Assembly (NCBI RefSeq): GCF_000327065.1
Contig: NC_019936.1
Coordinates: forward strand, 434,001 to 498,000
Reading direction: 5' to 3'
Length of the DNA: 64,000 nt
Source of the DNA: Stutzerimonas stutzeri RCH2
GTDB lineage: Bacteria > Pseudomonadota > Gammaproteobacteria > Pseudomonadales > Pseudomonadaceae
A program made the translations under genes and the position numbers. A model generated the notes under the pieces. It worked only from the letters and a program-made list of their open reading frames with translations, did not search any database and was not told where the DNA came from. Shown here in pieces: positions 1-9,416 of the stretch. How positions within the stretch are numbered: position 1 is the stretch's first letter; each line of letters starts with the position of its first letter.

Positions 1-575
1 CCCTTGAGCCGATAGCTGCCGTCGCCCGCCGGTTCGGCGCGGGTGCGGATGTCCGACAGCGAGGAGCCGGCGTGCGGCTCGGTGAGTGCCATGGTGCCGA
101 AGAAACGGCCTTCGAGCATCGGCTGCAGGAAGCGCTGCTTCTGCTCTTCCGAGCCGAAGGTTTCGATCAGGTGCGAGGCGCCCATGCTCAGCATCGGGTA
201 GGAACTGGTGGCGATGTTGGCCGACTGGAAATGCGCGAAGCAGGCCCGCGACAGCAGGTTCGGCAGCTGCATGCCGCCGTCGTCGAAGCTGCGCTGGGCG
301 TTGTGGAAGCCCGCCTCGATAAAGGCGTCGACGGCCGGCTTGACCTCGGGAATCAGCACCGCTTCGCCGTTGACGTACTGCGGCTCGTGCTCGTCGGACT
401 TGCGGTTGTGTGGTGCGAAGTATTTCTCGGCGATGGTCCGCGCGGTGCCGATGGCGGCGTCGAAGGTTTCGCGGCTGTGATCGGCAAAGTGCTCGCGGCG
501 GGTCAGAGCCTCAGCGTCCAGCACTTCGTAGAGTTCGAACGCCAGGTTACGCGGGCAGAGCAGGGTCTCGGTCAT
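1..575 (-). CDS. Acyl-CoA dehydrogenase, N-terminal part (runs off window)
   Basis: Reading leftward from ATG at 573-575, the frame stays open to the window edge (about 191 codons). The start has a good ribosome site, GGAGG, eight bases upstream. The protein opens MTETLLCPRNLAFELYEVL and reaches the motif ALTEPHAGSSLSDIRTRAEP, the FAD and substrate-binding signature of acyl-CoA dehydrogenases. It belongs to the long family of about 600 residues, like the two complete genes at 17828 and 21210, and would catalyse the first step of fatty acid beta-oxidation. The C-terminal half with the catalytic glutamate is outside the window, so chain-length preference cannot be judged. It lies tail-side of crtE with a gap of about 105 bases and is probably not part of the carotenoid cluster. 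Confidence 0.9.
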   Translation of the reverse strand, partial: MTETLLCPRNLAFELYEVLDAEALTRREHFADHSRETFDAAIGTARTIAEKYFAPHNRKSDEHEPQYVNGEAVLIPEVKPAVDAFIEAGFHNAQRSFDDGGMQLPNLLSRACFAHFQSANIATSSYPMLSMGASHLIETFGSEEQKQRFLQPMLEGRFFGTMALTEPHAGSSLSDIRTRAEPAGDGSYRLK

Positions 576-680
576 GGTCAACCTCCGTTTTCATCCGCCC
601 GAGTCTAAGGACCGCGGTTTTCCATTGCCTAGCTTCATCCATTGCACTGATGAAGCGTCAACACGGGGTCGGGCCATCGT

Positions 681-1571
681 TCAGCCGAACAGCTGGCGCA
701 TCATCGCGGCCAGCTCGCCATCGCCTAGGCCGGCGGCGTCGAGATGGGTCAGTGCGGCCTCTCGGTGAGTTGCCAGCTGTTGCTCGGCTGCCTGCTGGCC
801 GAGCAGCGAGACCACGGTTGCCTTGGTCCGATCCTGCTGGCAGTTCTTGCCGGTCTGCTCGGGTGTCAGACCATCGGCGATATCGTCGAGCAGCTGGAAG
901 GCCAGGCCCAGTTGGTTGGCAAAGCCTTGCAGGTGGCGTGTCCGCGTCCGCTCCGCGCCGGCAAGCAGGGCCGCAACTTCCAATGCGGCGGTGAACAGCG
1001 AGGCGGTTTTCAACTGGTTGGTGGCGATCACCGCGTCGAGCTGCTGTGCTTCTTGCGCACCATGCAGGTCGCGGAACTGCCCACGTACCAGGCCTTGCGC
1101 ACCGACCGAGCGCGCGAGGATGGCCACCGCGTCGTTGCGCTGCCTGGGGGTGAGCCGGGGCGCGGTGGCGGTGATGCCATACGCATGGCTGAGCAGTGCG
1201 ACCGAAGCGAGCACGGCGACGTCTTCGCCGAAGCGCAGATGAATGGTCGGCTGTCCACGCCGCAGGCTGGCGTTGTCCATGCATGGCATGTCGTCGAGAA
1301 ACAGCGAGGCGGCGTGGATCATTTCCAAGGCGCAGGCCAGGTCCAGGCCGATATCCGGGTCGATGCCCAGATCACTTAGCGCCAGTAGCAACAGCAGCGG
1401 CCTGAGCCGCTTGCCGGGTGCCAGCGTGCCTTCGCGTAAGGCCAGGCTGACCTTATCCAGCTCCGACTCGGGGAATGGCAGGCGCAGCGCCAGGCGCTCA
1501 TCGACCTGCCGGCGCAGGCGCAGCAGGCTGTCGCATTGCGGAAGCGGGACGGGGGAATTCTGCGTTTGCAT
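681..1571 (-). CDS. crtE: Geranylgeranyl diphosphate synthase CrtE
   Basis: This polyprenyl synthase of 296 residues makes geranylgeranyl diphosphate, the C20 precursor of phytoene. The first aspartate-rich motif is LDDMPCMDN (DDxxxxD form) and the second is LLDDIADG. The conserved GKRLRPLL block before the first motif is also present. I start it at ATG 1569-1571 (MQTQNSPVP), preceded by GAGGG; an upstream in-frame extension to 1670 would run through the probable operator region. Neighbouring crt genes support GGPP synthase over farnesyl synthase (IspA). It is transcribed away from idi-crtXYIB, sharing a 158-base divergent promoter region that holds two TGTACAAC sequences. Confidence 0.93.
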   Translation of the reverse strand: MQTQNSPVPLPQCDSLLRLRRQVDERLALRLPFPESELDKVSLALREGTLAPGKRLRPLLLLLALSDLGIDPDIGLDLACALEMIHAASLFLDDMPCMDNASLRRGQPTIHLRFGEDVAVLASVALLSHAYGITATAPRLTPRQRNDAVAILARSVGAQGLVRGQFRDLHGAQEAQQLDAVIATNQLKTASLFTAALEVAALLAGAERTRTRHLQGFANQLGLAFQLLDDIADGLTPEQTGKNCQQDRTKATVVSLLGQQAAEQQLATHREAALTHLDAAGLGDGELAAMMRQLFG

Positions 1572-1619
1572 GGCGGTGCCCTCGCTGGCGCCCCAGTTCG
1601 AGCAGCCGGGTTGCGCAAT

Positions 1620-1660
1620 GTTGTACAACGATTGGACGTTATGACAAAAACCTGTACAAC
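1620..1660. promoter_or_regulatory. Paired TGTACAAC operator candidates between crtE and idi
   Basis: A perfect 10-base palindrome GTTGTACAAC lies at 1620-1629, and a second TGTACAAC lies at 1653-1660. They are 31 bases apart, about three helical turns, on the same face of the DNA. They sit in the divergent promoter region of the carotenoid genes. TGTACA cores are known in operators of MerR-family CarH/LitR photoreceptors that control carotenogenesis in light. Assignment to that family is inference; no such regulator gene is in the window. Confidence 0.5.
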
Positions 1661-1729
1661 TCGTTGCCATCGCATAGCACTTTTTTCAGGGCGTCACGTC
1701 CAAACAAGTCTTCCCGGGAGCCGATTTCC

Positions 1730-2770
1730 ATGAGCAAGCAATCGTTGGTCAGCCGCAAAAACGATCATCTGGATATCGTCCTGGACCCGGCGCGGGCAGC
1801 CGGTGCGACGGGTACCGGTTTCGGCGCATTTCGCTTTGAGCACTGCGCCCTGCCCGAGTTGCACCTGGACCAGATCGACCTGAAAGGCGCGCTGTTCGGG
1901 CGCAGCCTGCGAGCCCCGCTGCTGATCAGCTCGATGACCGGCGGCGCCGCACGTTCGGCCGCGATCAATGCGCACCTGGCGGAAGCCGCGCAACATTTGG
2001 GTATCGCCATGGCGGTCGGCTCGCAGCGGGTTGCACTGGAGACCGCCGGTGATCAGGGCCTGACTGGGCAGCTGCGTCAGCTCGCGCCGGACATCCTCTT
2101 GCTGGCCAACTTCGGTGCCGCGCAGCTGGTGCGCGGCTACGGCGTGGATGAGGCGCGCCGCGCGGTCGAGATGATCGACGGCGATGCGCTGATCGTGCAC
2201 CTGAACCCGTTGCAGGAGGCGGTACAACCGGGCGGCGATCGTGACTGGCGAGGCGTGCTCCAGGCGATCGAAGCGCTTGCCCGCCGCCTTGCGGTGCCGG
2301 TGGTGATCAAGGAAGTCGGCGCGGGCATATCCGCGACAGTGGCACGGCAGCTGGTCGACGCGGGTGTTGCCGCCATCGATGTGGCGGGCTCTGGCGGGAC
2401 CAGCTGGGCCGCGGTGGAAGCCGAGCGAGCCACCGATGTCAGCCAGCGCGCGATCGCCCAGGCCTTCGCCGATTGGGGCATTCCCACCGCGCAGGCGCTG
2501 CAGGCCGTGCGCGAGGCCTGCCCCGGCACACCACTGATCGCCTCCGGCGGCATTCGCGACGGGGTCGAAGCAGCGAAGGCGATCTGCCTGGGCGCCGATC
2601 TGGTCGGGCAGGCGGCCGGCGTACTGCAGGCGGCGATGCTCAGCAGTGATGCGGTGGTACAGCACTTCGAGGTGCTGATCGAGCAGCTGCGGATTGCCTG
2701 TTTCTGCACGGGCTCGGCCAGCCTCGCCGAGCTGCGGCAGGCGCGGCTGCTGCAAGTCTCCGGCTACTGA
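1730..2770 (+). CDS. idi2: Type 2 isopentenyl-diphosphate isomerase (FMN-dependent)
   Basis: The protein of 346 residues interconverts isopentenyl and dimethylallyl diphosphate, feeding CrtE. It opens [18 protein letters not shown], with the RKxDH motif typical of the type 2 (Fni) enzyme. ISSMTGGA and the late glycine motif [20 protein letters not shown] are FMN-binding parts of its TIM barrel. A middle stretch VAGSGGTSW also fits. The start at 1730 has GGGAG upstream; a longer open frame begins at 1475 but overlaps crtE and the control region. It is the first gene of the rightward crt operon, with 20 bases to crtX. Type 2 idi genes inside carotenoid clusters are known from Pantoea-like clusters. 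Confidence 0.93.
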   Translation: MSKQSLVSRKNDHLDIVLDPARAAGATGTGFGAFRFEHCALPELHLDQIDLKGALFGRSLRAPLLISSMTGGAARSAAINAHLAEAAQHLGIAMAVGSQRVALETAGDQGLTGQLRQLAPDILLLANFGAAQLVRGYGVDEARRAVEMIDGDALIVHLNPLQEAVQPGGDRDWRGVLQAIEALARRLAVPVVIKEVGAGISATVARQLVDAGVAAIDVAGSGGTSWAAVEAERATDVSQRAIAQAFADWGIPTAQALQAVREACPGTPLIASGGIRDGVEAAKAICLGADLVGQAAGVLQAAMLSSDAVVQHFEVLIEQLRIACFCTGSASLAELRQARLLQVSGY

Positions 2771-2790
2771 AGCCCGGACGGAGCCGCCAG

Positions 2791-4077
2791 ATGACACATT
2801 TCGCGGCAATCGCCCCGCCTTATCTCAGCCATCTGCGCGCCTTCGAAGCCATTGCCTGGCAGCTGGTGCAGCGCGGTCATCGCGTCACCTTCGTTCAGCA
2901 GGCCGATGTCGCCGCGCTGTTGGAGCTGTCCGACGCCGGATTTACCGTCATCGGCGCCGATTCCCATCCGCCGGGCAGCTTGGCTGCGGTGGTCCGCCGC
3001 GCCGCGCAACCGGGGCCGTTCGGCATCCGTCGGGTCATCGCCGACATGGCGGCCAGCACCGAGCTGTTCTGTCGCGAGGCGCCGCGCGTGCTGCGTTCGC
3101 TGCAGGTCGACGCCGTGCTGGCCGACCAGATGGAGCCGGCGGGGGCGCTGGTGGCCGAGCATCTTGGCCTGCCGTTCGTTTCCATCGCCTGCGCCTTGCC
3201 GTTCAACCGCGAACCGCTGCTGCCCCTGCCGGTGATGCCCTGGCGCTACCGGGCGACAGACTGGGGCGAGCAGCTCAACCTGCACAGCAGCCGTGTCTAT
3301 GACCGCCTGATGCGCCCCCACGCCGAGGTGATCGAGCGTTACTGCCAGGCGTTCGGCCTGGCGCCGCGCTCGACTCTGAGCGACTGCCTGTCGCCGCTGC
3401 TACAGATCAGCCAGACGGTGGCGGACTTCGACTTTCCGCGCCGCCAGCTTCCGCCGAATTTCCAGGCTGTCGGGCCGTTGCGTCGCCCGCTGCACGGCGA
3501 GGCCGAACTGAACCTGCCGATCGACCCGGCGCGGCCGTTCGTCTTCGCCTCGCTGGGCACCCTGCAGGGGCATCGCTACGGGCTGCTGCGCAATATCGCC
3601 CGCGCCTGCAAGCCGCTCGGCGTGCAGCTGTTGATCGCCCATTGCGGCGGGCTGAATGCAGCACAGGCGGCGCGGCTACGTGACGAGGGCGCGCATTGGG
3701 TCACCGACTTCGCGCCGCAGCGGGCGGCATTGGCCAGGGCTTCGGCGGTCATCACCCATGCCGGGCTGAATACCGTGCTCGATGCGCTGGAGGCCGATGT
3801 GCCGATGCTGGCGCTGCCGATTGCCTTCGATCAGCCGGGTGTCGCGGCGCGTATCGAACATGCCGGCGTCGGGCTGCGCTTGCAGCCGCTGTTGGCAAGT
3901 CCGGCGCGGATCAGCCACGCATTGCAGCGGCTGCTGAACGAAGGCGAGTTTCGCCAGCGGGCGGCGCAGCTCGGGGCAGAAGTGCGTGAGGCCGGTGGTG
4001 CGGTGCGTGCCGCCGAGCTGATCGAGGCGGCGCTCGGGACAGATGGGCAGCGAGCGGAGGTGGCGAGTGGCGCTTGA
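2791..4077 (+). CDS. crtX: Zeaxanthin glucosyltransferase CrtX
   Basis: This family 1 glycosyltransferase of 428 residues attaches glucose from UDP-glucose to the hydroxyls of zeaxanthin, giving polar carotenoid glucosides. The N-terminal half starts MTHFAAIAPPYLSHLRAF, with the acceptor-binding fold and the HRVTFVQQAD strand. The donor-binding signature is near residues 305-365: WVTDFAPQRAALARA, ITHAGLNTVLDAL, then ALPIAFDQPGVAARI. No signal peptide is seen, so it should act at the inner face of the membrane. Its 3' end overlaps crtY, which suggests translational coupling. Similar macrolide glycosyltransferases share the fold, but the position between idi and crtY decides the call. Confidence 0.92.
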   Translation: MTHFAAIAPPYLSHLRAFEAIAWQLVQRGHRVTFVQQADVAALLELSDAGFTVIGADSHPPGSLAAVVRRAAQPGPFGIRRVIADMAASTELFCREAPRVLRSLQVDAVLADQMEPAGALVAEHLGLPFVSIACALPFNREPLLPLPVMPWRYRATDWGEQLNLHSSRVYDRLMRPHAEVIERYCQAFGLAPRSTLSDCLSPLLQISQTVADFDFPRRQLPPNFQAVGPLRRPLHGEAELNLPIDPARPFVFASLGTLQGHRYGLLRNIARACKPLGVQLLIAHCGGLNAAQAARLRDEGAHWVTDFAPQRAALARASAVITHAGLNTVLDALEADVPMLALPIAFDQPGVAARIEHAGVGLRLQPLLASPARISHALQRLLNEGEFRQRAAQLGAEVREAGGAVRAAELIEAALGTDGQRAEVASGA

Positions 4078-5236
4078 TGCGGACCTGATCCTGGTTGGCG
4101 GCGGGCTGGCCAACGGCCTTCTGGCCCTGCGCCTGCGTCAGCAGCGGCCTGATCTGCGCCTGCTGGTGCTGGAGCAGGGCGACACCCTGGGCGGCAATCA
4201 CACCTGGTCCTTTCATGAGCATGACCTGACGCCGGCTCAGCAGCGTTGGCTGGAACCTATGGTGGGCAAGCGCTGGCCCGGCTATGCAGTGATCTTTCCC
4301 GAACTGCAGCGCCGGCTGGCCAGCGGTTACGCGAGCATCTTCTCGGAGCGCTTTCACCAGTACCTGATGCCCGAACTGAGCGATGGCGTGCGTTTGCGCA
4401 CCACTGTTGCCAGCGTGGAGCCGCAAAGGGTGCGTCTGGCCTCGGGGAACATCTTGCAGGCCGGTGCCGTGATCGACGGTCGTGGCGTGCGCAGGACCGA
4501 TCAGCTGGCGCTGGGTTTTCAGAAATTTCTCGGCCAGGAACTGCGCCTGCAGCAGCCGCACGGCCTGCGTGAGCCGATCATCATGGACGCCAGCGTCGCC
4601 CAGCATGACGGCTATCGATTCGTCTACGTGCTGCCGTTCAGTGCCGACAGCCTGCTGATCGAAGACACCTACTACGCAGACGGTGACACGGTGGCGCCCG
4701 AGACATTGCGCGCCAATATCGAACGCTATGCTCAGGACCGCGGCTGGACTATCGCCGAGCTGTTGCGTGAAGAGCAGGGCGTGCTGCCCATCGTGCTTTC
4801 CGGTGACCTGCCGGCGTTCTGGGACGAGGCGTGCGGCGTGCCGCAGACCGGGCTGGCCGCGGCGCTGTTTCATCCCACCACCGGCTACTCACTGCCCGAC
4901 GCGGTGCGTCTGGCCGATCACCTGATCGCGCTGGATCGCTGGGATGCCACCAGTCTGTTCGAGGCCATCCGCGATTACTCGTTGGCGCAGTGGCGCCAGC
5001 GCGGCTTCTTCCGGCTGCTCAATCGCATGTTGTTCATGGCCGGTCCGGCGGATCGTCGCTGGGCGGTGATGCAACGTTTCTACCGCCTGCGCGAACCGCT
5101 GATCCAGCGCTTCTACGCGGCCAATCTGACCACCCGCGACCGCTTGCGCATCGTCTCGGGCAAGCCTCCTGTTCCGCTCGGCGAGGCGCTGCGCGCACTT
5201 GCCGCCCATGATCTGCATCGCAAGGATTACCGATGA
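4067..5236 (+). CDS. crtY: Lycopene beta-cyclase CrtY
   Basis: This flavin-dependent cyclase of 389 residues closes both ends of lycopene to give beta-carotene. The dinucleotide-binding motif is DLILVGGGLANGLLALRL at the N-terminus, followed by LGGNHTWSFHEHDL, characteristic of CrtY. The motif LLIEDTYY matches the conserved acidic motif needed for cyclisation. I choose the GTG at 4067 because GGAGG ends six bases before it; the in-frame ATG at 4043 lacks a site. Either start overlaps the end of crtX. Its stop overlaps the crtI start as ATGA at 5233-5236. Confidence 0.92.
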   Translation: MALDADLILVGGGLANGLLALRLRQQRPDLRLLVLEQGDTLGGNHTWSFHEHDLTPAQQRWLEPMVGKRWPGYAVIFPELQRRLASGYASIFSERFHQYLMPELSDGVRLRTTVASVEPQRVRLASGNILQAGAVIDGRGVRRTDQLALGFQKFLGQELRLQQPHGLREPIIMDASVAQHDGYRFVYVLPFSADSLLIEDTYYADGDTVAPETLRANIERYAQDRGWTIAELLREEQGVLPIVLSGDLPAFWDEACGVPQTGLAAALFHPTTGYSLPDAVRLADHLIALDRWDATSLFEAIRDYSLAQWRQRGFFRLLNRMLFMAGPADRRWAVMQRFYRLREPLIQRFYAANLTTRDRLRIVSGKPPVPLGEALRALAAHDLHRKDYR

Positions 5237-6738
5237 ACCAAGCTAAACGAGCGGTGGTGATCGGCGCCGGCTTCGGCGGGCTGGCGCTGGCCATCCGCCT
5301 GCAGCGCGCCGGAATCCAGACCACACTGCTGGAGAAGCGCGACAAGCCGGGTGGCCGCGCCTACGTCTACCACGACCAGGGTTTTACCTTCGATGCCGGC
5401 CCGACCGTGATCACCGATCCGCCAGCGCTGGAAGAACTCTTCAGCGGCGCCGGCAAGCGCATGGCTGACTACGTCGAGCTGCTGCCGGTCAGTCCGTTCT
5501 ATCGGCTGTGCTGGGAGGACGGTTACAGCTTCGACTACGTCAACGATCAGGTCGAACTGGATCGGCAGATTCATGCCCTGAACCCGAAGGACGTCGCCGG
5601 CTACCAGCGCTTTCTCGCCTATTCGCGGGCGGTGTACGAGGAGGGCTACGTCAAGCTCGGCACCGTGCCCTTCCTGTCGTTTCGCAGCATGATCGGCGTC
5701 GCCCCGCAGCTGGCGAAGCTGCAGGCCTGGCGCAACGTCTACAGCATGGTGGCCAAATTCGTGGAGAACGACCGGCTGCGCCAGGCGCTGTCCTTTCATT
5801 CGCTGCTGGTCGGTGGCAACCCGTTCGAAACTTCCTCGATCTACGCGCTGATTCATGCGCTGGAGCGCCAAGGTGGCGTCTGGTTTCCGCGAGGCGGCAC
5901 CGGTGCGCTGGTGCAGGGGATGGTCCGGTTATTCGAGGACCTGGGCGGCAAGCTGGAGCTGAACGCCGAGGTTGCGCGGATCGACCTGGCAGGTGGACAT
6001 GCCAAGGCCGTGATCACGGGTGACGGGCGTCGCTTCGATACCGATGCGGTGGCTTCCAACGCCGATGTGGTCAACACCTACAAGCAGCTACTCGGCCACG
6101 AACAGCGTGGTCGCGACGAGGCCAAACGGCTCTCCGGCAAGCGTTTCTCGATGTCGCTGTTCGTCATCCATTTCGGCCTCAAGCGCCGCCACGAGCACCT
6201 GCAGCATCACACGGTGTGCTTCGGCCCGCGCTATCGGGAGCTGATCGACGAAATCTTCAAGCGCGAAACCCTGGCCGACGACTTTTCCCTCTATCTGCAC
6301 GCGCCCTGCGTCACCGACCCCTCGCTGGCGCCTGAGGGCTGCGCCAGCCACTACGTGCTGGCACCAGTGCCGCACCTGGGTACGGCGGATATCGACTGGG
6401 CGGTGGAGGGGCCGAAATACCGCGACCGCATCTTCGAGTACCTGGAGCGACACTACATGCCGGGACTGCGCGGCGATCTGGTCACCCATCGGATCTTCAC
6501 GCCGCTGGATTTCCGCGACGAGCTCAACGCCCATCTGGGCTCGGCGTTTTCGCTGGAGCCGATCCTCACCCAGAGCGCCTGGTTCCGCCCGCACAACCGC
6601 GACGACGTGATTCCCAACCTCTATATCGTCGGCGCCGGCACTCACCCCGGTGCCGGCGTGCCCGGCGTCGTCGGTTCGGCCAAGGCCACCGCCGCGCTGA
6701 TGCTGGAGGACTTCATGTTGAAGGAGCACGCCGGATGA
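5233..6738 (+). CDS. crtI: Phytoene desaturase CrtI (lycopene-forming)
   Basis: The protein of 501 residues introduces double bonds into phytoene to form lycopene. The FAD-binding fold starts at VVIGAGFGGLALAIRLQRAG with the downstream KRDKPGGRAYVY. The C-terminal carotenoid desaturase signature is LYIVGAGTHPGAGVPGVVGS, near residues 465-485. Length agrees with bacterial CrtI, about 490-505. It is membrane associated, without a signal peptide. Four-base ATGA overlaps with crtY and crtB show a tightly coupled operon. Confidence 0.95.
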   Translation: MNQAKRAVVIGAGFGGLALAIRLQRAGIQTTLLEKRDKPGGRAYVYHDQGFTFDAGPTVITDPPALEELFSGAGKRMADYVELLPVSPFYRLCWEDGYSFDYVNDQVELDRQIHALNPKDVAGYQRFLAYSRAVYEEGYVKLGTVPFLSFRSMIGVAPQLAKLQAWRNVYSMVAKFVENDRLRQALSFHSLLVGGNPFETSSIYALIHALERQGGVWFPRGGTGALVQGMVRLFEDLGGKLELNAEVARIDLAGGHAKAVITGDGRRFDTDAVASNADVVNTYKQLLGHEQRGRDEAKRLSGKRFSMSLFVIHFGLKRRHEHLQHHTVCFGPRYRELIDEIFKRETLADDFSLYLHAPCVTDPSLAPEGCASHYVLAPVPHLGTADIDWAVEGPKYRDRIFEYLERHYMPGLRGDLVTHRIFTPLDFRDELNAHLGSAFSLEPILTQSAWFRPHNRDDVIPNLYIVGAGTHPGAGVPGVVGSAKATAALMLEDFMLKEHAG

Positions 6739-7661
6739 ACGACCGGGTCATCGATCACTCCACTCAGGCGATCAATGTCGGCTCCAAGAGCTTCGCCGCG
6801 GCGGCGAAGCTGTTCGATGAGCGCACCCGCCAGAGCGCGGTGATGCTCTACGCCTGGTGCCGTCATTGCGACGATGTGATCGACGGCCAGACCCTCGGCC
6901 ACGGTCAGCTCGCCGGTGATCGCAACAGCGGTGAGGCGCGGCTGGCCGAGCTGGTCGATCTCACCGAGCGCGCCTATGCCGGCGAGGCGATGAGCGATCC
7001 GGCCTTTGCTGCGTTTCAGCAAGTGGTTCAGCGGCACCAGATTCCCAAGCGATACCCGCTGGAACATCTCGCCGGTTTTCGCATGGATGTGCAGAACTAC
7101 CGTTACCAGACGCTCGATGACACGCTGCTCTACTGCTATCGCGTCGCCGGTGTGGTCGGTCTGATGATGGCGCGGGTGATGGGCGCCGAAGCGGAGCCGA
7201 CGCTGGAGCGAGCCTGTGATCTGGGCCTGGCCTTTCAGCTGACCAACATTGCGCGGGATATCGTCGAGGATGCACAGATCGGCCGCGTTTACCTGCCGGC
7301 CGAGTGGCTGGCTGAGGTGGATATTCCAGAGGACGAAGTCGCACTGTTACAGCACCGTGCAGCGTTGGCGACGCTGGCGGTGCGGCTGGTGAATCTGGCC
7401 GAGCCCTACTATCAGTCGGCATCTCAGGGATTGCGTGACCTGCCGCTGCGCTCGGCCTGGTCCATCGCCACCGCCCATGGCGTCTACCGGCAGATTGGCG
7501 TCGAAGTGAAAGCGCGCGGCGCGGCGGCGTGGGATAGGCGCGTCTCGACCAGCAAGGGTCAGAAGTTGCAGTTCCTGTTGGGTGGCGGGGTACTGGCGCT
7601 GGCCTCGCGGCGGATGCAGGTCAGGCCGCGTCCTGACGATCTCTGGAGGCGTCCTCGCTAG
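6735..7661 (+). CDS. crtB: Phytoene synthase CrtB
   Basis: This squalene/phytoene synthase family member of 308 residues condenses two GGPP molecules to phytoene. The first aspartate-rich motif is YAWCRHCDDVIDG (residues 38-50). The second is LAFQLTNIARDIVEDA, followed by GRVYLPAEWL. It is the last gene of the rightward operon. Its last 41 bases overlap the convergent crtZ, so both C-termini are encoded by the same DNA on opposite strands. Confidence 0.95.
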   Translation: MNDRVIDHSTQAINVGSKSFAAAAKLFDERTRQSAVMLYAWCRHCDDVIDGQTLGHGQLAGDRNSGEARLAELVDLTERAYAGEAMSDPAFAAFQQVVQRHQIPKRYPLEHLAGFRMDVQNYRYQTLDDTLLYCYRVAGVVGLMMARVMGAEAEPTLERACDLGLAFQLTNIARDIVEDAQIGRVYLPAEWLAEVDIPEDEVALLQHRAALATLAVRLVNLAEPYYQSASQGLRDLPLRSAWSIATAHGVYRQIGVEVKARGAAAWDRRVSTSKGQKLQFLLGGGVLALASRRMQVRPRPDDLWRRPR

Positions 7662-8154
7662 CGCTAGCGCTCGCCTTGCGCAGCGGCCCATCGTGCAACC
7701 CGCGCAATTGGCGCTTGAGCACCGGCAGCGGCGGTGCATAAAGAAAACCGAAGGACACGCAGCGCTCCTTGCCCTCGACGGCATGGTGCATACGGTGCGC
7801 CTGATAGAGCCGCTTGAGATAACCGTTGCGCGGCACGTAGCGCAGCGGCCAGCGGTGATGGACCAGGCCGTCGTGGGCGACGAAGTAGAGAAAGCCGTAG
7901 GCCGTCATCCCGGCGCCGATCCATTCCAGCGGGTGATAACCGGCCATACCCAGGGCGATCAGCAGAATCGCCACGCCGGCAAACACCAGCGCATACAGGT
8001 CGTTCTTCTCGAACCAGCCGCTGCGTGGCTCGTGATGCGACTTGTGCCAACCCCAGCCCCAGCCATGCATCACGTACTTGTGTGCCCACCAGGCGAACAG
8101 CTCCATGCCGGCCAGGGTGGCGAGGAAGACGAGCGTATTGGTCAGTGGACTCAT
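7621..8154 (-). CDS. crtZ: Beta-carotene 3-hydroxylase CrtZ
   Basis: The protein of 177 residues hydroxylates both rings of beta-carotene to give zeaxanthin. It has the histidine clusters of membrane di-iron hydroxylases: HKYVMH, HKSHH, HDGLVHH and HRMHH. Hydrophobic stretches lie at residues 5-25 and about 55-95. It faces the crtB gene and overlaps it by 41 bases, similar to the inverted crtZ of Pantoea crt clusters. An upstream gap of 83 bases follows the nitronate monooxygenase gene on the same strand, so shared transcription is possible. I see no terminator between crtB and crtZ. Confidence 0.94.
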   Translation of the reverse strand: MSPLTNTLVFLATLAGMELFAWWAHKYVMHGWGWGWHKSHHEPRSGWFEKNDLYALVFAGVAILLIALGMAGYHPLEWIGAGMTAYGFLYFVAHDGLVHHRWPLRYVPRNGYLKRLYQAHRMHHAVEGKERCVSFGFLYAPPLPVLKRQLRGLHDGPLRKASASASEDASRDRQDAA

Positions 8155-8237
8155 AGGCGGCGTTCCGTGAGAAGTCCGGTCGATTCTACGCGCCGTCGCC
8201 GCGGCTCAGGGCGCGCCGCGACGGAGTGCGTAATGAC

Positions 8238-9281
8238 TCAGGCCCGCCAGCCGCCGGCAAGTTCACGGGTCAGCTGGCCGGCGGGGATCTCCCGGCAGCC
8301 GCTGGCGTTCTGCCCGGCCCACAGCGGCGTGCAGTGATCCAGGCCCTGCTTCTCGGTCTGGGCGCGCAGCGCGCCGATGGCGTTGCCGGCCAGCGGGAAG
8401 GGCGGCACGCCTTCGGGCAGCGGACCCAGCTCACGCATGATGCGGTTGACGATGCCGCGTGCCGGGCGGCCACTGAACAGGGTGGTCAGCGCGGTATGCG
8501 CCGCCTGCGGGCTCTTCAGCGCGGCGCGATGCAGCGCATTGGTGCGGCTTTCCGGACACAACAGGTAGGCGGTGCCTAGTTGTACGCCAGCCGCACCGAG
8601 GGTCTGTGCCGCAGCCACTCCACGTGCATCGGCAATGCCGCCAGCGGCGACCACCGGCACGTCCAGCGCGGCAACCAGTTGTGGCAGCAGGGCAAAGGTG
8701 CCGAGCTGGGTGGTCAGATCCTCGCTGAGAAAGATGCCGCGGTGGCCGCCGGCTTCCAGGCCCTGGGCAATCACCAGATCGACGCCGTGCTGCTGCAGCC
8801 AGAGGCCTTCGGCAACGGTGGTCGCGCTGGAGGCAATCTTCGCCCCGGTGGCGCGGGCACGCTGCAGCAGATCGGGCGCCGGCAAGCCGAAGTGGAAGCT
8901 GACCAGCGCCGGCCTGTGCCGCTCCAGCACCTCGGCCATCGCCGCATCGAACGGTTGGCGGGTGGCGCCGGTGGCAATGCTCGCCGGGTCGATGTCGAAT
9001 TCGGCGAACATGGGTGCGAGCATCCGATGCCAGGTGTTGAAGGCCGTCGGGTCGGCGGGCGGCGTCTGGTGGCAGAAGAAGTTGACGTTGTAGGGACGGT
9101 CGGTCAGTGCCTCGATGGCGGTCAGCTCGGCGTCCAGCGCCTCGGCGTTGAGCATGCCGGCCGGGATCGAACCCAGCCCGCCGGCCTCGCAGACCGCGGC
9201 GGCCAGCAGGTGATTCTGCGCACCGGCCATGGGTGCCTGAATGATGGGGTGCTCGATGCCGAAAAGATCACGCAGGTCCAT
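8238..9281 (-). CDS. Nitronate monooxygenase family FMN protein
   Basis: This TIM-barrel flavoprotein of 347 residues opens MDLRDLFGIEHPIIQAPMAG, the usual start of the NPD/nitronate monooxygenase and FabK-like group. The FMN phosphate-binding motifs are VIAQGLEAGGHRG (about 175-187) and PVVAAGGIADARGVAAA (about 210-226). Such enzymes oxidise alkyl nitronates such as propionate 3-nitronate, protecting the cell. Substrate cannot be settled from sequence and enoyl reductase activity is a minor alternative. The start has GGAG nine bases upstream. It is oriented toward crtZ. Confidence 0.85.
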   Translation of the reverse strand: MDLRDLFGIEHPIIQAPMAGAQNHLLAAAVCEAGGLGSIPAGMLNAEALDAELTAIEALTDRPYNVNFFCHQTPPADPTAFNTWHRMLAPMFAEFDIDPASIATGATRQPFDAAMAEVLERHRPALVSFHFGLPAPDLLQRARATGAKIASSATTVAEGLWLQQHGVDLVIAQGLEAGGHRGIFLSEDLTTQLGTFALLPQLVAALDVPVVAAGGIADARGVAAAQTLGAAGVQLGTAYLLCPESRTNALHRAALKSPQAAHTALTTLFSGRPARGIVNRIMRELGPLPEGVPPFPLAGNAIGALRAQTEKQGLDHCTPLWAGQNASGCREIPAGQLTRELAGGWRA

Positions 9282-9416
9282 GAGGTCAGCTCCGTTCAGT
9301 CGTCGTGGGCCGCCACTGTAGCCCTAGTCAGTGGCCGGGGAAAACGACGCTGGTCATGCCGGACCTGCGCGGCGCAAGGCGGACGGGTAAACTGCGCGGC
9401 TCTCGAGGAGGATCAG

